From Anaeromyxobacter dehalogenans 2CP-C (GTDB lineage Bacteria; Myxococcota; Myxococcia; Myxococcales; Anaeromyxobacteraceae), in the NCBI RefSeq assembly GCF_000013385.1, contig NC_007760.1, positions 4,934,001 to 4,998,000 of the forward strand: 64,000 nt of DNA, written 5' to 3'. A program made the translations under genes and the position numbers. Below the pieces are notes generated by a model. That model did not search any database. It saw nothing but the letters and a program-made list of their open reading frames with translations, and was not told the origin of the DNA. Of this stretch, positions 58,050 through 64,000 are shown in pieces; the stretch's first letter is position 1, and every line of letters starts with the position of its first letter.

Positions 58050-58589
58050 CTAGGCCGCGCGGTTCGCCGGGAGCTGCGCGATGTACTCCTCGACGAGCGC
58101 CCGCTGGGACTTCTCGTCGAGGTTCGCCTTCACCAGCCGCGAGGCGGCGTCGATGGCGAGATCCACCACCTGCGCCTTGAGCTCGGCCTTGGCCTTCACC
58201 AGCTCCTCGGCGATCTGGCGGCGGGCCTCCGCGACCAGCTCGTCCGCCTCCTTGCGCGCCTTGGCGGTGAGCTCCTGGCGGAGCGCCTCCACCTCCTGCT
58301 GGTTGCGGCGCGCGAGCTCGGCGGCCTCGCGCTGCGCCTTGGAGAGCGACTCCTTCTGGGCGGCGAGCAGCCGCTCCGCCTCGGCCCGCTCCTTCTTGGC
58401 CGAGTCGATGGCCTCGCGGATCGAGCGCTCGCGCTCGGCCAGCATCTTCACGATCGGCCCCCACGCGAACTTCGCGAGGACCGCGAGCATCACGAGGAAC
58501 GTGATGGCGGTCCAGAGCGTGAGGCCGGGGTTGATGTCGGCGATGCCGCCAGCGGCGAGCACCGGGACCGGCGAGAGGATGGAGGCCAT
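58050..58589 (-). CDS. atpF: ATP synthase F0 subunit b
   Basis: The 179-residue stator subunit has one N-terminal transmembrane segment (LTLWTAITFLVMLAVLAKF, about 22-40) and then a long, highly charged coiled coil (KKERAEAERLLAAQKESL onward). The end, LVEEYIAQLPANRAA, would contact F1 delta. ATG 58589 is preceded by GGGAG at a spacing of eight; a GTG nine bases upstream lacks this. It is the last F0 gene, with only one b subunit (no b'). Confidence 0.95.
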   Translation of the reverse strand: MASILSPVPVLAAGGIADINPGLTLWTAITFLVMLAVLAKFAWGPIVKMLAERERSIREAIDSAKKERAEAERLLAAQKESLSKAQREAAELARRNQQEVEALRQELTAKARKEADELVAEARRQIAEELVKAKAELKAQVVDLAIDAASRLVKANLDEKSQRALVEEYIAQLPANRAA

Positions 58590-58635
58590 GGCAGTCACTC
58601 CCAGGGGACGCTGGGCTCCGCGGATCGCGGAGCGC

Positions 58636-58866
58636 TTACTTGGCGAAGGAGAGGAGGAGGCACACGACGATCGCGAAGAGCGTCGCGCCCTCGATGAGGG
58701 CGGCGGCGATGATCATCGAGGTGCGGATGTCGCCGGCGGCGGTCGGCTGGCGGGCCGAGCCCTCCATGGCGGCGGCGGCGAGCTTGCCGATGCCGAGGCC
58801 GGCGCCGAGGACGGCGAGGCCGGCGCCGAAGCCGGCGGACAGGTACGCGAGGGCGGCAGAGGTCAT
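58636..58866 (-). CDS. atpE: ATP synthase F0 subunit c
   Basis: The 76-residue two-helix proteolipid has a Gly/Ala-rich first helix GAGLAVLGAGLGIGKLAAAAM, the polar loop GSARQPTA, and the ion-binding Glu in ALIEGATLFAIVV. Residues that bind Na+ in sodium-type rings (Gln in helix 1, Ser/Thr after the Glu) are Ile and Gly here, so proton coupling is expected. ATG at 58866. Confidence 0.96.
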   Translation of the reverse strand: MTSAALAYLSAGFGAGLAVLGAGLGIGKLAAAAMEGSARQPTAAGDIRTSMIIAAALIEGATLFAIVVCLLLSFAK

Positions 58867-58937
58867 GGCTGCATTCTCCGGTGCTGCGTGGGCGGTGTTG
58901 CCGGGCCGCTCGTTCCCGGGGCGCTTACCGCGCTCGA

Positions 58938-60083
58938 CTACCCATGGCCGGGGGACGCCCCCGCCACGTGTGAACCGTGCTCCGAGCCCGCGGCGGGCCC
59001 GGCGTGACCGTGCTCCTCCGCGTGCCCGTGGTCGTCGCCGTGGTGCACCAGGCCGGCGCCGATGAACAGCGAGGAGAGCATGGTGAAGATGTAGGCCTGC
59101 ACGAACGCCACGAAGAGCTCGAGCAGGAAGATGCTGAGCGCCATCGGCACCGAGCCGAACGCCACCCAGGGCGTGCCCAGCGCGAAGATCAGGCCGAGCA
59201 GCGCCAGGATCACGAAGTGGCCCGCCAGCATGTTCGCGAAGAGTCGGACGGTGAGGGCGAAGGGCTTCGTGAACAGGCCCAGGAACTCCACCGGGATCAT
59301 GATGAGCCACAGCGGCGCGAGCGACTTCGGCACGCCGCCGGTGAGGTGGGCGAGGTACCCGCCCATGCCCATGGCGCGGATGGCCGCGTACTGCGTGATG
59401 ACGAAGGTGAAGAGCGCCATCGCCACGGTCACCGAGAGGTTCGCGGTGGCGGTGGCCGAGAACGGCAGCAGGCCGAACAGGTTCAGGAACAGGATGAAGA
59501 AGAAGGCCGTGACGAGGTACGGGGTGAAGCGGTCCGCGTCCTTCTCGCCCATGTTCTTCACCGCGATCTCGTTCCGGACGAACGCGACCAGCAGCTCGAT
59601 GAAGTTGTAGAGGCCCCGCGGCACCAGGCTCTTCTTGCGGACCGCGCCGAGCACCACCACGAGCAGCAGCGCCGAGGCGAGCCACATCATGACGACGTGC
59701 TTGGTGGGCGTCATGTCGAGCTTGCCGAACTTGAGCGAGTCGCCGAACGTCTCGCGGAGATCCCACTCGCAGTTCCAGGCGAGGCCGCCGTGGCAGAGGC
59801 CGGGGTGCTCGATGACGTAGCCGTCGGTGACGTGGTGCAGCATCACCGCGCCCAGGCTCTCGTCGTGCCCGCCCTCGTGGCCGGCAGCCTCGCCGTGCTC
59901 GGCGGCGGCGGCGTGGGCCTCGACGGCGGCGCCGGGCTCGCCAGCCGGCGAGCCATGCGCGTCGGGGGCGGCCTCGGGGGCTTGGCCGTGCTGCTCGACC
60001 GGGGCGGCGACCGGCGCGGGCGCGGCGTCGTGCTGGGCGAGCGAGAGGCTGAGGGCGAGCGTGACGAGCGTGGCGGCGGTCAT
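58938..60083 (-). CDS. atpB: ATP synthase F0 subunit a with His-rich N-terminal extension
   Basis: The 381-residue protein has the conserved C-terminal channel with the essential Arg in [18 protein letters not shown] and the helix [20 protein letters not shown]. Unusually, it starts with a signal-like hydrophobic stretch, followed by about 70 residues rich in His, Ala, Gly and Glu ([20 protein letters not shown]). It ends in another His/Gly-rich tail ([17 protein letters not shown]). The His content suggests metal or proton buffering at the periplasmic side, which is speculative. The atpI stop overlaps its start by four bases. Confidence 0.96.
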   Translation of the reverse strand: MTAATLVTLALSLSLAQHDAAPAPVAAPVEQHGQAPEAAPDAHGSPAGEPGAAVEAHAAAAEHGEAAGHEGGHDESLGAVMLHHVTDGYVIEHPGLCHGGLAWNCEWDLRETFGDSLKFGKLDMTPTKHVVMMWLASALLLVVVLGAVRKKSLVPRGLYNFIELLVAFVRNEIAVKNMGEKDADRFTPYLVTAFFFILFLNLFGLLPFSATATANLSVTVAMALFTFVITQYAAIRAMGMGGYLAHLTGGVPKSLAPLWLIMIPVEFLGLFTKPFALTVRLFANMLAGHFVILALLGLIFALGTPWVAFGSVPMALSIFLLELFVAFVQAYIFTMLSSLFIGAGLVHHGDDHGHAEEHGHAGPAAGSEHGSHVAGASPGHG

Positions 60084-60445
60084 GCGGTCGTTCCCGTTCC
60101 TCGGTTGAGCGAGTGGACGAAGGCGCCTTCGATGGCGCTGAAGACGAAGTAGGGCACGAAGAAGGCGACGACGAAGGCGTAGATGCTCTCGCCCGCGCGC
60201 GCGACCGCGAAGGTCCCGAGCGCGACGAGGAGGATGCGGGCGAGGAACGCGGAGGCCATCACCGCGAGCGCGCGCTGCACCGGCTTCGACCCGCGCGCGA
60301 AGCGCGCCATGGCGACGATGGAGGCGAGGGCGGTCACGCCGGAGATCGAGGCGCCGACCAGCGCGCCACGCCGGTACGACCCGGAGGCGAGCGCGAGCGC
60401 GACGAACGCGGCGGCGACGGCGGCGGTGAGGAGCTGGTGCTTCAA
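60080..60445 (-). CDS. atpI: ATP synthase subunit I-like protein (AtpI)
   Basis: The 121-residue membrane protein has four hydrophobic segments: about 7-22, 27-47 ([20 protein letters not shown]), 60-82 ([18 protein letters not shown]) and 90-110 ([18 protein letters not shown]). It fits the AtpI/ATP_synt_I family that assists c-ring assembly. It lies between atpZ and atpB with a 4-base overlap with the latter (ATGA). Confidence 0.8.
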   Translation of the reverse strand: MKHQLLTAAVAAAFVALALASGSYRRGALVGASISGVTALASIVAMARFARGSKPVQRALAVMASAFLARILLVALGTFAVARAGESIYAFVVAFFVPYFVFSAIEGAFVHSLNRGTGTTA

Positions 60446-60446
60446 C

Positions 60447-60719
60447 TCAACGGTCCTTCTTCCCCGATCCGAGTACGGTCCTGAAGAAGCTGATGAAGCC
60501 GCCGATCATCCCGAGCAGCGCGCCGAGGAGCAGGAACCACGGCCTCTCGTTCCCCAGCTTCCCGTCCAGCCAGTGGCCGGCCCAGGCGAACAGCCCGACG
60601 GAGGCGACCAGCGAGGTGGAGGCGCCCATGTATGGCGCCGCCTTGCCGTAGCCCTGCGCAAGGTTCGAGAGCCCCTTCCGCTCCGGATCCCGGCGCTCTC
60701 GATCGCTCGGTCCCGGCAC
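60447..60719 (-). CDS. atpZ: F0F1-ATPase assembly protein AtpZ
   Basis: The 90-residue protein starts at GTG 60719 with GGAGG eight bases upstream. A basic N-terminus precedes AAPYMGASTSLVASVGLFAWAGHWLDGKLG and FLLLGALLGMIGGFISFFRTV, the two hydrophobic hairpin helices typical of AtpZ. It forms the first gene of the F0 operon, one base before atpI. Confidence 0.9.
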   Translation of the reverse strand: MPGPSDRERRDPERKGLSNLAQGYGKAAPYMGASTSLVASVGLFAWAGHWLDGKLGNERPWFLLLGALLGMIGGFISFFRTVLGSGKKDR

Positions 60720-60790
60720 TGTGCGCCTCCGCCCCTCGTCCCCGGAATCACCGGAGGTTACCGATGCTTCGGCGAGCCGAAGGGCACGCC

Positions 60791-60819
60791 CGTATAGCAG
60801 GCGGGAATCGCGGCGTCAA
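60791..60819 (-). promoter_or_regulatory. Sigma-70-like promoter of the atpZ-atpI-atpB-atpE-atpF operon
   Basis: TTGACG (60814-60819) and TATACG (60791-60796) with a 17-base spacer lie on the minus strand. A CTTCGGC/GCCGAAG hairpin at about 60768-60783 lies at the expected transcript start. The leader to the GTG at 60719 is about 65 bases. Confidence 0.8.
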
Positions 60820-60851
60820 TGGCCGCGCCCCCCGCCCGGAGCCATCTCGCT

Positions 60852-62006
60852 TCACCCCGCGGGTGGGAGGGCGGCGACCAGCCGGTCCACGTCCTCCGGG
60901 GTGCTGTAAAGGTGCGGCGCGACGCGGATTCGGCCGCCCCGGAGCGACGTCCAGACCCGGGCCGCGCGCAGGGCGTCCTGGCCGGCCTCGGTGGCGGCGC
61001 CGCCGGCCGACGCCCGCACGCAGAGGAGGTGGCTCCGCGCCTCGGGCGCGAGCGGGCTCGCCGCCTCCCAGCCCGGGGGAAGCGCCGCGAGCAGCCGATC
61101 GCCGAGCGCGCGGGCGTGCGCCTGGATCCGGGCCGGCTGCGCCTCGAGCAGGAGGCGCAGCGACTCCGCCAGCGGGAGCAGGTTGTTGAAGCTCGCGGTC
61201 TGGTGCGCGTCGTAGCGCCGCGCGCCGGGCCGAAGCTCGACCGCGGTGGGCAGGTGCTCGAAGTCCTCCGAGCCCTTCACCGCCCACCAGTTGAGGTCGC
61301 CCACCGCCAGCCGGTCCAGCGCGGCGGACGAGAACAGGCCGAGCGCGGTGCCGTAGGGGCCGAGCAGGAACTTGTAGGCGGCGGCCGCGTAGACGTCCAC
61401 GCCCGAGCCGCCGAAGTCGAAGGGCATCGCGCCCGCCGCCTGGCTGCCGTCCACCACCGTGAGCGCGCCGGCCCGCCGCGCCGCCTCCACCACCGGGCCG
61501 GGGTCGATGCGCCCGCCGTGCAGGTACGAGACGTGCGCGAACGCCACCACCCGCGTGCGCGGGCCGATCTCGGCGGCGAGCCGCGCCGCCGAGACCGCGC
61601 CGCTCGGATCGTCCGGCTCGACCACCCGCACCCGCACGCCGCGCCGGGCGAGCCAGCGCCAGGGGAAGTCGTTCGACGGGTACTCGTGCCGGGCGATCAG
61701 GATCTCGTCGCCCTCGGCGAGCTCGAGCCCGCGCGCGACCGCGTTCACGATCTGCCCGGCGCCGGTCGCGACCGCGACGGCCTCCTCGCGCGCGCCGAGC
61801 AGCCGCGCCGCCAGCGCGCGGACCTCGTCCACCGCGCCGAGGTAGGTGCGCGGCCCGATGCGCCAGGGCTGCTCCTTCAGCTTGAGCGCCTCGCGGCCGG
61901 CGCGCGAGGCCGCGAGCGGGAGCGGCCCCTGGTTCGCGGCGTCGAGGTAGGCGATGCCCTCGAACGCCGCGAAGCGGTCGGCGAGGAGCGGGTCGAGCTC
62001 CCCCAA
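60852..62006 (-). CDS. Class V aminotransferase-family PLP enzyme
   Basis: The 384-residue fold-type I enzyme of the cysteine-desulfurase/isopenicillin N-epimerase group. It has the N-terminal AYLDAANQGPLPL, VATGAGQIVNAVARGL, HVSYLHGGRIDP and VDGSQAAGAMPFDFGGSGVDVY. The Schiff-base Lys is in AAAAYKFLLGPYGTALG. The Cys needed by NifS-type desulfurases is not at its usual place, so it may be a kynureninase- or selenocysteine-lyase-like enzyme. Substrate is unknown. It is the gene downstream of hemL (2-base gap). Confidence 0.85.
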   Translation of the reverse strand: MGELDPLLADRFAAFEGIAYLDAANQGPLPLAASRAGREALKLKEQPWRIGPRTYLGAVDEVRALAARLLGAREEAVAVATGAGQIVNAVARGLELAEGDEILIARHEYPSNDFPWRWLARRGVRVRVVEPDDPSGAVSAARLAAEIGPRTRVVAFAHVSYLHGGRIDPGPVVEAARRAGALTVVDGSQAAGAMPFDFGGSGVDVYAAAAYKFLLGPYGTALGLFSSAALDRLAVGDLNWWAVKGSEDFEHLPTAVELRPGARRYDAHQTASFNNLLPLAESLRLLLEAQPARIQAHARALGDRLLAALPPGWEAASPLAPEARSHLLCVRASAGGAATEAGQDALRAARVWTSLRGGRIRVAPHLYSTPEDVDRLVAALPPAG

Positions 62007-62008
62007 CG

Positions 62009-63301
62009 TCAGGCCACCTTCGCGGCCTCGGCGAACGCGACGCGCGCCGCGGCCACGGTGCGCGCCACGTCGTCGTCGGTGTGGGCGGTGGAGAGGAACG
62101 CCGCCTCGAACTGCGAGGGCGGCAGGTAGGCGCCGTGCTCGAGCATGGCGTGGAAGAACGCGCCGAAGCGGCGGGTGTTGCAGGCGCGGGCGGTCGCCGC
62201 GTCGAACACCGGCTTGTGCGAGAAGAACACGGTCAGCATCGAGCCGACGCGGTTCACCTGCACCGGCACCTTCGCCTCGGCCGCGGCGGCGGAGAGGCCG
62301 TCCGCGAGCGCGGCGGAGAGCGTCTCGAGCTTCCGGTAGGCGGCCTCGGTCATGAGCTTCAGCGCGGCGTGGCCCGCGGCCATCGCCATCGGGTTCCCGG
62401 AGAGCGTGCCGGCCTGGTAGATGGGCCCGGCCGGCGCCACCCGGTCCATCACGTCGCGGCGGCCGCCGAACGCGCCCACCGGCAGGCCGGCGCCGATCAC
62501 CTTGCCGAAGGTGACGAGGTCGGGGCGCAGGCCGTACAGGCCGCAGGCGCCGCCCGAGGAGAGGCGGAAGCCGGTCATCACCTCGTCCACGATGAAGAGC
62601 GCGCCGTGCTTCTTGCAGAGGTCGTGGACGCCCTGGAGGAAGCCGGGGCGGGGGACGAGCACGCCCATGTTGCCGACCACCGGCTCGAGGATCACCGCGG
62701 CGATGGACGCGCCCTTCGCCTCGAACACCTTCTCGAGCGCGGGGAGGTCGTTGTACGGCGCCGTCAGCGTGTGACGGGCCACGTCCGCCGGCACGCCGGG
62801 CGAGTCGGGGAGGCCCAGCGTCTCGACGCCGGAGCCGGCCTTCACCAGCAGCGGATCGCCCGCGCCGTGGTAGCAGCCGTCGAACTTCACGATGTCGTCG
62901 CGCCCGGTGAAGCCGCGCGCCACGCGGATGGCCGAGGTGGTGGCCTCGGTGCCGGAGGAGACGAAGCGCATCTTCTCCACCCAGGGCATCCGCTCGCGCA
63001 CCAGCTCGGCGAGCAGGATCTCGCGCGGCGACGGCGCGCCGAAGGAGGAGCCCTCCTTCATCGCGTCCTGCACCGCGCGCATCACCTCGGGGTGGCAGTG
63101 CCCGACGATCATCGGGCCCCAGGACAGCACGTAGTCCACGTAGTCGTTGCCGTCCACGTCCACGATGTGCGAGCCCTTGGCGCGCGCGATGAAGCGCGGC
63201 GTGCCGCCCACGCCCTTGAACGCGCGCACCGGGCTGTTCACGCCGCCCGGGAACAGGTCGTTCGCCTTCTCGAACAGCTTCTGCGACAGCTCGGTCTTCA
63301 T
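62009..63301 (-). CDS. hemL: Glutamate-1-semialdehyde 2,1-aminomutase
   Basis: The 430-residue PLP enzyme of C5-pathway tetrapyrrole synthesis has SQKLFEKANDLFPGGVNSPVRAF, the family N-terminus. Further motifs are MRFVSSGTEATTSAIRVARG, FDGCYHGAGDPLLV, FIVDEVMTGFR, and the PLP Lys in LVTFGKVIGAGLPVGAFGG. YQAGTLSGNPMAMAAG follows. ATG at 63301 is preceded by GGAGGGA. It overlaps the upstream TPR gene by four bases (ATGA). Confidence 0.97.
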   Translation of the reverse strand: MKTELSQKLFEKANDLFPGGVNSPVRAFKGVGGTPRFIARAKGSHIVDVDGNDYVDYVLSWGPMIVGHCHPEVMRAVQDAMKEGSSFGAPSPREILLAELVRERMPWVEKMRFVSSGTEATTSAIRVARGFTGRDDIVKFDGCYHGAGDPLLVKAGSGVETLGLPDSPGVPADVARHTLTAPYNDLPALEKVFEAKGASIAAVILEPVVGNMGVLVPRPGFLQGVHDLCKKHGALFIVDEVMTGFRLSSGGACGLYGLRPDLVTFGKVIGAGLPVGAFGGRRDVMDRVAPAGPIYQAGTLSGNPMAMAAGHAALKLMTEAAYRKLETLSAALADGLSAAAAEAKVPVQVNRVGSMLTVFFSHKPVFDAATARACNTRRFGAFFHAMLEHGAYLPPSQFEAAFLSTAHTDDDVARTVAAARVAFAEAAKVA

Positions 63302-64000
63302 GGTCCCTCCCGCGGGGCCGGCTTCGCCGACCCCTTGTCGAACGCCGCGGCGCGGTCGCCGGGCCGGGCCGTTCCCGCCCGCGCCCGCCGCTCGCGCACC
63401 GCCTCGATGTTGGTCCGGATCGCGTCCGGGTTCGGGTGCCCCGGCAGCGCGAGCGCGTAGAGCTCGAGCGCGCGGTCGAGGTCGCCGGACTGCGCGTGGA
63501 TCTGGGCCTGCGCCTCGAGCGCGCGCGCCTTCACGTCCGGGCGCGAGCGCCGGTCCACCAGCGCCTGGAACGCGCCCAGCGCCTCCTCGTCGCGCCGCTC
63601 GAGCGCCCAGGACTGCGCGGTGAGCAGCTGCGCCTCGTCGGCCAGCTCGTGGGTGGGCCACTTCTCGCGCAGGATGCGCGCCTCGGTGCGCGCCTGCTCC
63701 CAGCGCTTCAGCGCCAGGTACTCGCGCGCCACCTCGAGCTGGTAGCGCGGCGCGTCCGGCGAGTCGGAGCCGGCCACGTCCGCGTACTGGGTGATGGCGG
63801 CGAGGTGGTCGCCGTAGCGATCCCGGAAGATGTCGCCGAGCCGGCCGCGCGCCTCGTGCGCCTCGGGGCCGCCCGGGTGGAGCGAGATGATGCGCCGGTA
63901 GTAGGCGAGCGCGCTCTGGTAGTCGCCCAGCTCGAGGTACGAGACGTCGCCCGCGAACTTGAGCGCCTTCCAGCGCACCTCGGCGTCGGCCTTGCCGAGC
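63298..64000 (-). CDS. TPR/tol-pal-like repeat protein, 5' end outside window
   Basis: The frame is open to the right edge, giving at least 234 residues of the C-terminal part. Several tetratricopeptide-like repeats (WKALKFAGDVSYLELGDYQ, EARGRLGDIFRDRYGD, YQLEVAREYLALKRWEQ, ALEAQAQIHAQSGDLDRAL) suggest a scaffold, perhaps periplasmic as in YbgF/CpoB or BamD-type proteins. The basic, low-complexity tail (RRARAGTARPGDRAAAFDKG) ends in the hemL overlap. The signal peptide, if any, is beyond the window. Confidence 0.75.
   Translation of the reverse strand, partial: LGKADAEVRWKALKFAGDVSYLELGDYQSALAYYRRIISLHPGGPEAHEARGRLGDIFRDRYGDHLAAITQYADVAGSDSPDAPRYQLEVAREYLALKRWEQARTEARILREKWPTHELADEAQLLTAQSWALERRDEEALGAFQALVDRRSRPDVKARALEAQAQIHAQSGDLDRALELYALALPGHPNPDAIRTNIEAVRERRARAGTARPGDRAAAFDKGSAKPAPREGP

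Noticed and set aside
58636-58866. Sodium-binding signature in atpE
   Set aside because: The residues needed in helix 1 and after the Glu are Ile and Gly, so a proton-type ring is more likely.
60720-60790. Small ORF or riboswitch in the atp leader
   Set aside because: Only a short hairpin was seen; there is no known riboswitch pattern and no coding frame with a ribosome-binding site.

Overview
The window reads as chromosomal DNA of a very GC-rich myxobacterium, most plausibly an Anaeromyxobacter-like member of the Myxococcota. This is inferred from the G+C content (roughly three quarters by eye), an MglA-type GTPase, an Agl/Tol-type motor triad, a chemosensory operon, PocR/GAF/PAS kinases, and dispersed palindromic repeats of the 'CCCTTCGACTCCGG' and 'CTCGTGGTTCGACAAGCTC' types. 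No species assignment can be made from sequence alone. No rRNA, tRNA, CRISPR array, insertion sequence or prophage was recognised.

Region 1 (1-17.3 kb) is a surface-polysaccharide locus. It holds a truncated UDP-sugar dehydrogenase at the left edge, a glycosyltransferase/methyltransferase fusion, a Wzi-like outer-membrane protein, rfbH-rfbG-rfbF, two further SDR enzymes that could complete a CDP-3,6-dideoxyhexose (paratose/tyvelose-type) route, two GT2 glycosyltransferases, wecB, another SDR, a bacterial eRF1-like (baeRF) protein, a nucleotidyltransferase-like protein and UDP-glucose dehydrogenase. The rfbG reading frame is broken by the loss of two bases in a GC run.

Region 2 (17.4-24.9 kb) contains a LON-substrate-binding-domain protein, a divergent membrane pyrophosphatase (hppA), an ExbB/TolQ plus two ExbD/TolR triad, and an unrecognised 553-residue protein. 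It ends in a dense composite repeat array.

Region 3 (24.9-36.8 kb) is signalling-rich. A GAF-PAS histidine kinase, larC and larB (nickel-pincer cofactor), and a cheC/cheA/cheY/cheW/mcp cluster are followed by thiL, a PocR-domain kinase and an overlapping MglA-like GTPase.

Region 4 (36.9-48.4 kb) has a DinG/XPD-type helicase that appears to start at CTG, a small membrane protein, a site-2 protease, an LppC/LpoA-like lipoprotein, and the heat-shock genes dnaJ, dnaK, grpE, hrcA and a TPR lipoprotein. All are on the minus strand.

Region 5 (48.7-56.7 kb, plus strand) holds mfd, three consecutive periplasmic parvulin-type foldases and pdxA, arranged like the surA-pdxA linkage of other proteobacteria. 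Region 6 (56.8-64 kb, minus strand) holds ychF, the ATP synthase F0 genes (atpZ-atpI-atpB-atpE-atpF) without F1 genes, a class V aminotransferase, hemL and the 3' part of a TPR protein. Several good sigma-70-like promoters were found upstream of hppA, exbB, cheY, mcp, dnaJ, the TPR-hrcA operon, mfd and the atp operon, and a textbook intrinsic terminator closes the atp F0 operon.
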